Source: Schizosaccharomyces osmophilus
Taxonomy: Eukaryota; Ascomycota; Schizosaccharomycetes; Schizosaccharomycetales; Schizosaccharomycetaceae
Assembly: GCF_027921745.1 (NCBI RefSeq)
Contig: NC_079238.1
Span: 620,001-684,000 of the forward strand
Direction of reading: 5' to 3'
DNA length: 64,000 bases
Below are positions 21,668-31,652 of this stretch, piece after piece; positions within the stretch are counted from its first letter, which is position 1, and the number at the start of each line of letters is the position of its first letter. The notes beneath the pieces were generated by a model, which searched no databases, had not been told where the DNA came from, and saw only the letters and a list, made by a program, of their open reading frames with translations. The position numbers and the translations under genes are program-made.

Positions 21668-22572
21668 ATGAGCTCTTTGACGAAAATAAGTTCCTTTTAT
21701 CGCTCTATATTCAAAAACTTCCCTTTAATCACATTTGAGAGTCCTTATCCAGCAGTAAATGAGGAATTGAAAACGAAACCGGTTTTGTATGTTAGCAATT
21801 GGAATGGCGATCCAACCTCAGAGTCAATGGATTTAGAATCTTTGCAATGGCAAACATGGGTCAAGCTTTATGACCCAGAAATCATTCTACTCAACGTTTC
21901 AAATCATGCTTCACCTGACCAAAATACGCCTTTCCTAGAAATAGTTTTTCACAAAGTCGTCTTGAAAAATGGTTTATTATTACATCTAGTAAATGACGAG
22001 CAAATGTTGCAAATTATAGCACCTTGGATGAGTCTTCTGACTGGCCCCATCCACGTTGCTTTGAACTATAGCATGTATCTTGATGAGGCCAATTTCCGTG
22101 AATTACAAAACCATTGGTTTACAAAGGCAACTTGGCCTTTGAGCTTAATAAGGACAATAGCCCAGCCTCTTGAAAAGAAAAAACAGCTTCGTATTTTGAC
22201 TGAGGAAAAAAATCTGGATGCAGACACGGTAAGTACTTTATTATTTGAACTTTTGTTCTCTTCTTTTTTTCAGTAGTTTTAGTTTTCGGCGCTAACTTGA
22301 TATTGATGTAGATTTTTGAAGATGCAGCCAGAGCCTTTTCATCTCTTTCAGATTTGTTAAGCAATGGGGCCTATTTTTTTAACGGAGATGCTCCTTCCAT
22401 TTTAGACATTTCTCTGTTTAGCTATGCAGAAATGATCCTTCACCTCCCATTGAAGAATGATCAATTACGCCTCTCTTTAACGTCTAATAAAAATCTCTTA
22501 GATCTAGCCAACCGTGTACGTGCTTTGGCTGGCTATAGCTCTTACGGTTCCGTTTTACTTGATGATGAATGA
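21668..22572 (+). CDS. Metaxin/Sam37-type mitochondrial outer membrane import protein
   Basis: Two exons, 21668-22228 and 22312-22572; 273 aa. The intron has GTAAGT, CTAAC and GATGTAG signals. The fold is GST-like: an N-terminal region with ESPYPAVNEELKTKPVLYV and a C-terminal helical part with GAYFFNGDAPSILDISLFSY, the pattern used by metaxins for their GST-C domain (a short-lived substrate-free GST relative). Metaxins belong to the SAM complex that inserts beta-barrel proteins. Position next to the queuosine salvage gene agrees with S. pombe SPAC589.04 as I recall it. It could be the Mtx1/Sam37 or the Mtx2/Sam35 type; I cannot decide. Confidence 0.75.
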
Positions 22573-22685
22573 TGTTACAAATAGGGACTGATTCTGGTTG
22601 ATATTGGTATTTGCACTACGATCTCGTGTACAGTTGTATTAAACCTTTTATTCCCTAAATTCTAAGAAGAACTCCTATAAAAAAA

Positions 22686-23944
22686 TCAATAATATATACT
22701 TCGTACTCGGATTGAAGGGACAGAGCTTAGCACTCTTCCTTGATGAGGGGAATATCCTGTAGCTTGCCATTCTTTTGCCAGATCCCATAGGAAAAAATCA
22801 ATCATAATTGCATTCAAATTTTGTCGATTTGCTGCTTGACGAACCAATTCAACTGCCCATATACTGCATCCACGCATTTCTATTTCCATCGGGTCATTAT
22901 GAGCAATCAGTAGACTTTTCCGCAATCGATCTTCAAATTCAGCAGAATAATCCAAGCATCCGAGCTGCCAAAGGATTTGTGGAACCCGATAATCAGCAAA
23001 CATAGTAATGCTATCTATATCGTCAAATCTTCCGTAGCTTTTTCCATGAAAACATGCCCATGTTTCAGCTACCAGTATTTGTGCGCGCTTCAATATGTAG
23101 CACTCACGACCTTTGTAAAGTGAAATGTCTCGAAAATCGGGAAAATTCTTCAAAAGAAGTCCAAGCAACTTTTGAGCACTGTGATCGCATTTGTCCAGCA
23201 AGTGAACAAATCGTCCCTGATAATGTTTTAGCAATGCTTTACCACTTGCCCGCATAATTCGTATGCGCTCAGCTAACAAGGGAACTGGCTCTTTTGTGTC
23301 GCTAGCAAAAATGGAAGCAATTAAGTCATCAGGACAACGAGCTTCATCTGCATAAAATGTTGGATTAGTTATTGGGATATCGTTGTCTAGGGCTTTATTG
23401 ACGGCAGCACAAAGACTCCAATATCCTGTGTACAGGTTTCCTTTATAGCGTACACCGAATCGAGCAGGATGATTGCCTGAATCTCTGGTATCTGCATCAG
23501 ACCAAAACGAGAAGTTTAAAATATCAATCAAGAAGATCCTAAAATCATTTCCGTTAGCATACTGTGCTTCAATCTAATTTTGGTAAACAGCATCAAGGTG
23601 AAACGGAAAAAGGCCAAAAGAAACTTACCAGTCCAACGTATGTGCGTCTTGGGATTTAGGGTGTAATTCATGGTCTTGCCAATTTGCAAACTTTGGCCCT
23701 AAATTGTCCAACTGGTGTTCAATCCAGGAAGCAACACGATAACATCCTTCTGCGTTTACTTGGACATCCTTTGAATTCTATATAAAATGCATGAGAATCA
23801 TTCTCATAATCCCTAACAAAGCTTTCTTACCGAAGCAATAAACTTGGAATCCTCCAACACTCGAGACATAGCAGTAAATCCTGACTCTGAATTCTGAAGG
23901 GTCGAATGAACCAATGCCTGGATGACAGTGACAATGGTCGGCAT
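22686..23944 (-). CDS. qng1: Queuosine 5'-phosphate N-glycosylase Qng1 (DUF2419)
   Basis: Three exons: 23944-23831, 23777-23629, 23538-22686; 371 aa. Qng1 releases queuine from queuosine 5'-phosphate so that eukaryotes can salvage this tRNA base. Family features: DILNFSFWSD followed by GNLYTGYWSLCAAVNKAL and the ITNPTFYADE segment in the middle, then AETWACFHGKSYGRFDDIDSI with DYRVPQILW, and near the C-terminus ARQAANRQN-like EMRGCSIWAVELVRQAANRQ. The DIDSITMFADYRVPQ region carries the acidic pocket known from Qng1 structures. Its 3' end faces the metaxin gene 113 bp away. Confidence 0.9.
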
Positions 23945-24305
23945 CGCGAAAACGCATGAGTCGTAGCAGATGTACTTAAATAAAATTGAAATAACACAAC
24001 TCTTTTTACGGATTCATATTTACGCCTTTTACTCTTTTTGTAACAACGATTATTTACGATATGTACTATGAACAAGAATGTTCTTATTGTAGCTACATTT
24101 TGCCAAAAAATTCTTTTGAAAGAAACAAAGCGTAGGTAGGCTCATCTGAAAATACTTGCTCAACAGACTGGACCACCTGATGCAGTGAAAGCAAGTAAAT
24201 ATATTAGATAGTGAACACCATAGGAAAAAAATACAAAATAAAACAAAAATTAAATGAATTCATTTCTTAAAGAATCGGCGAATGTTCAGCATGCAATGAC
24301 TGTAT
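23945..24305. other. Intergenic (qng1 upstream)
   Basis: About 360 bp, AT-rich, no gene seen. Confidence 0.6.
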
Positions 24306-24980
24306 TTAGGCGGTTTTTTCTTCATCATTCAATTCAGTGATGGTGGGACCATCCGAGACAGCAGCAGCGGGTGTGCTGGAAGAAGCAGCCGGAGCGGCAG
24401 GAGCAGACTTGTTGGCGTTACTGAACGGACCACCACCAGCAGCAAAAGGACGAGCCAAACTACCTTCGGCTGCCTTGCCAAGAATGTAAATAGAAGTCAA
24501 TTGGTTTGTGAACAAGCTAATCAAAGGGAGGATGGATTGAAGTACCAAAGGTTGAGCATAGCCCATGTATAAGTGCATAAAGGCCATCATAGCTACACCA
24601 ATCATAGAGCTCTTCTTAGCCTTCTGAAGTTGCTCAGTGTCATAATCCTTGACAGTGGTACTGACATGTTTTCCAGCCGATTGTCCAGAGAAAGGAGCAG
24701 CAGGTTCTTCATAGATCAGGGGTGTACGATCATTGTTGGAGCTTATGCGAGTTTGAATAATGGTATAAATGCCAAAAATAATAGCATTGGAGACCACATA
24801 AGCAGCACGAGCATAGTAAACAATTTGAGGATCTTCAAAGTCCAATCGTTTAGAGTATTGCATAACACCTAAAGCGGCGACAAGATTTAAAACCTAGCAT
24901 AGAATGGTTAGTATCAATTACAACACAGAAACGATCTTCCGTCTTCACCGACGATTGCTTTTGCATACCTGAGCATTCAT
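24306..24980 (-). CDS. pho88: Pho88/Snd3 ER membrane protein
   Basis: Two exons, 24980-24969 (MNAQ only) and 24893-24306; 199 aa. Snd3/Pho88 works in the SRP-independent (SND) targeting route to the ER and was first found through phosphate-transporter maturation. Features: N-terminal VLNLVAALGVMQYSKRLDFEDP, a membrane segment ARAAYVVSNAIIFGIYTII, then a second membrane segment SMIGVAMMAFMHLYMGYAQP, a hydrophobic stretch LVLQSILPLISLFTNQL and an Ala/Pro-rich cytosolic tail. The 4-codon first exon is typical of the fission yeast orthologue. Donor GTATGC, branch ACTAAC, acceptor GCTAG. Confidence 0.9.
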
Positions 24981-25823
24981 TTTTTATTTCAAATAAAGTG
25001 AATTTAATGTACTTTTCTATAATTCTAGGATTTTTATCAGATCCAATTCTATGAAGGTAATGGCGGAGGGCAAGTTTTATACAGAGTTTTATTGATAATC
25101 ATACTCATGTGCAGATAATCAGAGAATTTAACGAAATGAAAGACAGTGGCGCTATCACTATAGATACTCTTACAACGAGGTTTGTAATAAACAATAGGTT
25201 GGAAAGAAAAGTGTAGAACATCGAATACAAAAGAAGAAATAATTTAAGAGGATTCTAGTCATAAAGTGGTTATCGAGAAGCAATCGCTGAAACGTAAAAA
25301 GTGGATTTATGGCGATTCATCATACGTGTTGGCCTGTAAGCTAGGAATCATCTCCATTGAATCGGGCTACTTGACTCGTTTAAAGGAGTTGGAAGGAATG
25401 GAACATTGATGGTTGACAAAAACAAGCAATCCGAAAGGTTGGCGTTGCGCAAAATGTTGTTTACATTGCGTCCTGCCTCGCCATAATATTCAGTGATGAT
25501 GATCCTTGTGGGAAAGAGTGCTAGGTATCGTGTGGTAGACTTGCAAAAGATGAAGGTAGCTTAATTTACATTCATTCACATTCAGATTATCAACGAGTAG
25601 TAAAAGTACAAATGTAGTATAATTTTCAAATCATTAAAAGTTGTGGATCCATGAAGCAACAAAGCATTATGAGTTTTAAACTGAATGAGAGACCATCATA
25701 AAATTAACAGACGAAAGAAAAAGAGTAGAAAACAAAAAACTATCTGCTTTTTATGTGTCATAAAATAACACAACGACGACGAGGGGCCTAACCATTTACG
25801 TTGCAGACAGGCCAATTCTTGAA
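24981..25823. other. Intergenic, 0.84 kb
   Basis: Upstream of pho88 and downstream of atg18. No ORF or RNA gene could be supported; the longest frames are short and AT-driven. Confidence 0.55.
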
Positions 25824-27148
25824 TCAATTAGTACTCGCATCAAAAACAGTAAAGCAGTTTAGAACGTACGAAAAATGATTTATAAGGGAACATTCTCCAC
25901 CCGTAGAAGTATTGATTCGAAAAGTATACAAATTTCCATCAAACGTAGCAACATTTATGTTGGAATTCTCGCCGCTAAACGCTACTGTTGAGGACACCTT
26001 GTCACCAGGTATATGAGCAAATGCAAAATCACGCTCTGGGTCTAGCATGCCCGAAACAGATTGTGGTAAATAACCTCCAACGGTCCCCACAATACTTCGC
26101 GAAGACCTTCGGAACAAACTAAATCCAAGTTAGCAAAGGAGAAACTTCCCAAGGTATAAATGAATGTCCAACGTACCTCTCTCTTCGTGGCTGAGTGGTG
26201 GACGAAGGAACTGGCTGAGGTTTCGATGGCAAACTGTAGCTGCTAAGTCTATATATATGAACGGTCTGGGTACTGGAAGAAACGGCTAAAAGGGTGGAAT
26301 CAGGGTGAAAAGCAATGGAGTAAACTTGAGCTGGCAAAGACCCTCTCCGAAACTGATAAAGGCGTTCCCCGGAAGGAATGGAGTACACCCGGATAATTCT
26401 ACCATTTTCGGATGCCGTAGCCAACATGGTACCATCTGCGTTGAATTCTAAAATCGAAAGGGGATCTTTATGAGCTTGAATAACTGTAATTTCTTTACAA
26501 TGGACTGCATCCCAAACGATGACACGCCCGGAAACAGTTAAACTGGAAAGAGCTGCCGAAGAAGTCTCAAGTTCAGGTCGAGTATTTTTGGTTTCAGTGT
26601 CGGGATAAGCGAGATAGCAATTGGCAGAGTTTGGTGACAGTGCACATACAGAAAAAAGATTCCCGCATGTTTCAATTGTATGCAATAGTAACATGTTACT
26701 GATATCGTACACGTAGATCTGTTCTTCCAGTACCGCAAGCAACCGTTTTCGATTCAATTTCACCGACAACAGCGGTGTCGGAAATGTCAATTCACATATC
26801 GTGGTACCTTTCTTTGTGTTGACCAGCTTTAATTTCCGATTATTTCCATCCTCCTTCTCAACAAGTGCTACGAGCGACGTACTAAACAACATTTCGACAA
26901 TTGACGTCGCGCCCTGTACTACAACCATTACGGTCAGAGCAAATTATAAAAACAAGTGCTCTCATTTCCTAGCTCACGTACATTTAAAGAAACATTTCCC
27001 GAATGGGTCACAATTATAGATTTTGTATCCATCATAGGTTCCTACCGATAATAAACTAAAACGTCAGCAACAACCCTTGGTGTGCACTTGCATACTTGGA
27101 GTCCTGATTAAAGCCGCAAAATAAAAGATGCGACTTGTTTGATGCCAT
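25824..27148 (-). CDS. atg18: Atg18-family PROPPIN (WIPI) phosphoinositide-binding beta-propeller
   Basis: Four exons: 27148-27096, 27055-26982, 26918-26177, 26118-25824; 387 aa. The PI3P/PI(3,5)P2-binding motif FRRGS is present in YQFRRGSLPAQVYS. The preceding blade has WDAVHCKEITVIQAHKDPLS and the N-terminal blade has FNQDSNLLSVGTYDGYKIYN, both close to Atg18/WIPI. It functions in autophagosome formation and vacuole/endosome membrane control with Atg2. Intron 3 uses GTACGT and GCTAAC. The exon 2-3 junction gives FFKLQGATSIVEMLFSTS, which matches the family well. The S. pombe orthologue is atg18a (SPAC589.07c). Confidence 0.9.
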
Positions 27149-27704
27149 TTTAAAGAAAGCAATCGGAAAGATGTTTTTCGTTGTTCTTGCTTTACACAGG
27201 ACAAGTTAGGTCACCGGCATCGTTCTCTATAAAACCGCGGAAAGGTTGACTTCCCGCGGTAACCGAAACCGATTGTCTTACAGTGATTTTCATTTTAAAA
27301 CGATGTAAACAAAAGACAGCTTTGGGAATGAATGGCCCATTCTCTTCATTTGGATGGTAATATATTGTAAAAGTAGAAGAAAATAAAAAAAAACTTGAAC
27401 GAAATCCCAAGATTAAAAGTTTTATGAACAAACTGCGATGCTTCCATTGCTGTCGATGGGTTTGTATCAAAAAGGCACTAAAAACAGAGAAATTGAAGGG
27501 TAAAAAGTAAGAGATTTTAATTTGTTGAAGTAGAAATAGAACCATAGAATGAAGAGCTCATGGCATGTTATAATGTTTATAACCAAGAACAAAAGATATG
27601 ATGATTGAGGATTGCTTGCATACTGTTGACCTGCTCCAATAATGCTGTCATCCCTTTACAAATAATACTGCGAAAAATAAATAAAGTTAAAGCTCTTTTG
27701 GAAT
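27149..27704. promoter_or_regulatory. atg18 upstream region with a FLEX site (27305-27313)
   Basis: About 560 bp between dam1 and atg18. An exact GTAAACAAA at 27305-27313 lies 157 bp upstream of the atg18 start. A 117-codon minus frame (27192-27545) overlaps it, but is hydrophobic, without motif, and would fill the atg18 promoter; I treat it as noise. Confidence 0.45.
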
Positions 27705-28175
27705 TCAACGAGGTACGGGGAATGAATCTGGGCGTTCAATAAAAGAGGTATCGTTGGTAGTAAACGTTTCATCAAGTGCTGAAGTATTCATTTCTTGTGC
27801 GTATCTATTACCATTATTAGAAGAAGATGCAAAATTGCGCTGAGATTGCCTCGATTGAACTTCCATTTTCAACTGATCCTTGATTTTCTGCAAGGAAGCA
27901 CTTTCAGCTAGAGGTGCATTTTCATAGTCAACACAAAAAGCATTAATTTGTAATCCGTATAAGAAAGAAGCAAAAGATTCATTAAAAGAGTCTAAATTTT
28001 GCTTAGTCACTGACAGTTGATTCATACGTTTACGAAATTCATTAACGCCATCATCTAAAGCAGCCAAGGAATTTGCAAACGTCTGGAGATTCGGTGGAAT
28101 CGCATCTGGATCCTTGTTTTCCTCTATATTATTATCATTTTTTGGATTTAAAGTCTCTTTTTCGTAGTTGTCCAT
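27705..28175 (-). CDS. dam1: DASH/Dam1 complex subunit Dam1
   Basis: A 156-aa single-exon protein, the length of S. pombe Dam1 as I recall it. The conserved segment [20 protein letters not shown] followed by [22 protein letters not shown] is the Dam1 family core. The C-terminus is Ser/Asn-rich with likely phosphosites. Dam1 is the DASH ring subunit targeted by Aurora B and contacts the Ndc80 complex in yeasts. The start codon CAT on the plus strand (28173-28175) overlaps the ATG of the neighbouring divergent gene by two bases. The next in-frame Met would remove part of the conserved core, so the upstream start is preferred. Confidence 0.9.
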   Translation of the reverse strand: MDNYEKETLNPKNDNNIEENKDPDAIPPNLQTFANSLAALDDGVNEFRKRMNQLSVTKQNLDSFNESFASFLYGLQINAFCVDYENAPLAESASLQKIKDQLKMEVQSRQSQRNFASSSNNGNRYAQEMNTSALDETFTTNDTSFIERPDSFPVPR

Positions 28176-29358
28176 GTTTTCTTCTCGTTTGTGGTCGAAA
28201 GGAAACTACTCGACGGCGGCTTCAGCCGTTGCTGCTGGTACCTTTTTTTTTCGTCGCTCACAGTCTTCCACTGAACAAGAAGATATACGAAACTCGTTAC
28301 ATTATGCCACATGCTCTCCGTTGAAATCTATGATTAAGAAAACATGGCCCTCTATCCAGGAAAATAGTACCTACCGAAATTCTTTCATTCATTTTGCTAA
28401 ATGTGATTCTCCAGATGCTATTCTTATACGGTTTCTAAAATCTTGCCGTATGGATCCAGATCAGGCTAGTCTGAAGCTACTTAACACTTTGAAATGGCGC
28501 ATCGAATCTAACGTCGATAAAGTAGTAGAACACGGTGAGTTGTTTGCTAAAGAGAATAATGACGAACAATTTATAAGACAGCTTCGTACCGGAAAAGTCA
28601 CTATGCTTGGCAGAGATCTTAAGGACCGCCCGATCTGTTACATACGTGCGCATTTACATCAACCATCAAAGGAGACGCAAAAGTCATTGCGAGAAATGAC
28701 AATTTGGGCTATGGAAACCATTCGTCTCTTTTTGCATTCGCAACCTACCTTACAAGCATCGATAGATGATCCTCAGAATGTTAACGTTTTGTTCGACTTG
28801 AGTAAGTTCTCCCTAAGCAACATGGATTATTCATTTGTGAAATACTTGTCCTCTTGTCTGGAATTATACTATCCTGAATCCCTGGGTGTTTGTATTTTGC
28901 ATAAATCCCCATGGATTTTCCGAAGTATATGGAACATTATAAAAGGGTGGATTAAGCCGGAAATCACAGAAAAAATTGTTTTTACTCAAAATTCAAAGGA
29001 TCTGGAAAAGCATATTGGTCGCGAGGTGATTCCTGCTAGTCTGGGAGGAGATAATCAGCATACGTATGAATATATTGAACCAAAGGAAAATGAGAATCAA
29101 CGTGTTGTTGAGGACAGCTACGAAAAAGAAATTGCACTTGGCCGCTATTTTGCTTATTATAATGAATGGGAGCAACATGCTCTACACTGGGCCCAAACAA
29201 CAAATGAAGATGCACTGAATGAAAGACTGCGTACAAATTGCGACATTGCAGGCACAAATTTTTCGAAAGAGTATTGGCGTGTTGATAAATATCTTCGTGC
29301 AAGAACTGTATATGATCGTTTGGGATTGCTAACCAACAAATCAGGACAGACTGTCTAA
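28174..29358 (+). CDS. CRAL-TRIO (Sec14-type) lipid-transfer protein
   Basis: Single exon, 394 aa from ATG 28174; the next in-frame Met is at 28330. A CRAL-TRIO-N helical region ([20 protein letters not shown], ending LKWRIES) is followed by the lipid-binding domain ([55 protein letters not shown], then PEITEKIVF and a [17 protein letters not shown] floor motif). Such proteins exchange phosphatidylinositol and other lipids between membranes. If translation begins at 28174 the first 50 residues ([21 protein letters not shown]) look like a mitochondrial targeting presequence: basic, Ser/Ala-rich, no acidic residue. It is the position-equivalent of S. pombe SPAC589.09. The choice of start is discussed in the findings. 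Confidence 0.85.
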   Translation: MFSSRLWSKGNYSTAASAVAAGTFFFRRSQSSTEQEDIRNSLHYATCSPLKSMIKKTWPSIQENSTYRNSFIHFAKCDSPDAILIRFLKSCRMDPDQASLKLLNTLKWRIESNVDKVVEHGELFAKENNDEQFIRQLRTGKVTMLGRDLKDRPICYIRAHLHQPSKETQKSLREMTIWAMETIRLFLHSQPTLQASIDDPQNVNVLFDLSKFSLSNMDYSFVKYLSSCLELYYPESLGVCILHKSPWIFRSIWNIIKGWIKPEITEKIVFTQNSKDLEKHIGREVIPASLGGDNQHTYEYIEPKENENQRVVEDSYEKEIALGRYFAYYNEWEQHALHWAQTTNEDALNERLRTNCDIAGTNFSKEYWRVDKYLRARTVYDRLGLLTNKSGQTV

Positions 29359-29820
29359 ATTCAGCTATTCTACCGTCTACGTTTGTTTGTTTTTGTTTTT
29401 GGGGAATTCGTTTTATATATATTAGTTGAAAGGGATTTATCATGTCAAGTTACGTTCCTATCAGAAAAGTTTACTTTTCCGTTTCATCCTTCCTCCAAAA
29501 GTCATTAGCTTTACGGATCTATTTATTTGCTATGGCACGGTCACTACTTAATTTACTATTCAGCATAAATAACCCTGCCGGGTATATAGTTTGTTTTGAC
29601 AATTTTGTTTGTACGTTTAAAAAAAGGAAAGAAAAAACGGTGATTGTAAACAAGAGATGTCATATTAATTCATTCACACCCGTGTTCAGTTTTTAGTTAG
29701 TTAATATAACAAAACCAAAATTTCTACAGGCAAAGCTACAACCTTTGCGGACTACAATTTGAGTAATACGATTCACGAATCAAAAATAAAAACCTCAAGA
29801 ACCAAAATTTATTGACTAAT
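29359..29820. other. Convergent 3' intergenic region
   Basis: About 460 bp between the stop of the CRAL-TRIO gene and the stop of the ubiquitin fusion gene. T- and A-rich sequence suitable for 3' processing; no gene seen. Confidence 0.6.
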
Positions 29821-30300
<480 letters not shown>

Positions 30301-30337
30301 CTATGTTGGAAATATTTGTTTGGTAAATTTCGAAAAA

Positions 30338-30345
30338 TGTGACTG
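30338..30345 (-). promoter_or_regulatory. HomolD box of the ubiquitin-eS31 gene
   Basis: CAGTCACA on the minus strand, an exact match to the HomolD element that replaces TATA in fission yeast ribosomal-protein promoters. It is 62 bp upstream of the ubi5 start and correctly oriented. No HomolE partner (ACCCTACCCT) was seen in the intergenic gap. Confidence 0.75.
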
Positions 30346-30571
30346 CTTAAACACAACTAAGAAATTTCGGTTCGCTAAGCTTATTAACTTTATATTGAAA
30401 ATGAATAATACAAGAAATTACGAATCGTTCATTTTGACATTGCTGCTTGAGGTTTTCTAACAGCTGAACATTAATGGTTAAAAAAGAAAATTATTTGTTG
30501 TATGGGAAATCATAATAAGAAAGGAAAGGAGCAAAAATCTCAGGCAATGATACGTCTCGTTTTACAAAAAG

Positions 30572-31341
30572 ATGATTAGAAAAGGATTCGTTTGGTATTC
30601 TTTTCAGAGAGGGTCACTGTTCCATACGTGCTCTCATTTAAATTTCTCAAAAAAGCAAAGTCGCCAAGAAGTTTTATTCACCAAAGAACAAATGAACGAG
30701 CTGGGGTCCTTTCTTGAGCAAAATTGGAAGCCGACAAAAGGTAAGTGAGTGTTTGTATCAAGAACAGGCTGCTCAGTCTTATAATATTTTCCTTTCAAAT
30801 CATCTCGCTGTTGTTCAATGACGACGAGGTGGTGCTGTACAACTCAGTAAACATACCTTTCTTTGTGTATACAATGCTGATATCGAGTCCAATGGGTTCC
30901 TGATGAAACAAACGCTAACGAGAATTTATAGACCAAGTGGAAATCAAGTTTGCTCGTAGCAGTGGCCCTGGTGGACAAAACGTAAACAAACTCAATACCA
31001 AAGTTATGGTCTCATTGCCTTTGGAGAATTTGCGTTCTAGTGTCCCATCATTTCTACTCAAACACATTTACTCATGCCAAGAGCTTCGAAGATTTCGTGT
31101 GAACAATCACCTACAGATTCAATCTCAGACAACACGAACACAAGCCAAAAATATTGAAGATGCACTAACTCGGCTTGCAAATTTGCTTCAAGATGTAGCA
31201 AGGTCGCTTTATGCCGCTCCTCCATCGCCTGAAAAGATAAAACGGGTCTCGGCCCTCAAAGAAAATGCAAATAGTAAACGCCTTGACGAGAAAAAGATGA
31301 AGAGTTATAAGAAATCTTCCCGTCGAGTTTCTATAGACTAA
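30572..31341 (+). CDS. mug82: Mitochondrial GGQ release-factor-like protein (ICT1/Pth4/Rso55 type)
   Basis: Two exons, 30572-30740 and 30932-31341, with a 191-nt intron (GTAAGT, GCTAACG, TTTATAG); 192 aa. The catalytic motif SSGPGGQNVNK places GGQ at about residues 70-72, as in stop-codon-independent peptidyl-tRNA hydrolases of the ICT1/C12orf65 family. The C-terminal tail is Lys/Arg-rich (KMKSYKKSSRRV), which in this family inserts in the mRNA channel of stalled mitoribosomes. The N-terminal MIRKGFVWYSFQRGSLFHTC is basic and fits a mitochondrial presequence. The recalled S. pombe equivalent SPAC589.11 is called mug82 (named for meiotic upregulation). The predicted start is the first Met in the frame. 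Confidence 0.83.
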
Positions 31342-31652
31342 CGCTTCCTCCTTTCACTTCTCCGTTCTCATTTCATACTCCGTTTTCTCGACCCATATAA
31401 TACATAATAAATAGAATAGAATAGAATAAAATAAGAGAATGACAGAGAACCATTCTCTTCTTTTTTGTTTTTGCACTGCGTGTTTTATGTTTGTTTGTTG
31501 GCATTCAGTAATATATTACATAATATTATATTAGACTTGTTTTGTTGTATACGCCGGTATGAACAATGCGCTTTCCTGCGTACTAAAGTAAACGTTTATT
31601 AACTTTCACTCTTCAAATACCACTACCATTTCTTCTTCAACTCTGCTGGGGA
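31342..31652. other. Intergenic between the GGQ gene and cwh43
   Basis: About 310 bp containing short A/T-rich simple repeats (tandem GAATA-like units at about 31410-31435). No gene. Confidence 0.55.

Noticed and set aside
27192-27545. A 117-codon minus-strand frame upstream of atg18
   Set aside because: It covers the atg18 promoter, has no domain and no conserved-looking pattern. Probably noise from biased composition.
27705-28175. Starting dam1 at the next in-frame Met to avoid the overlap with the divergent gene
   Set aside because: That Met lies inside the conserved Dam1 core and would shorten the protein well below its usual length.
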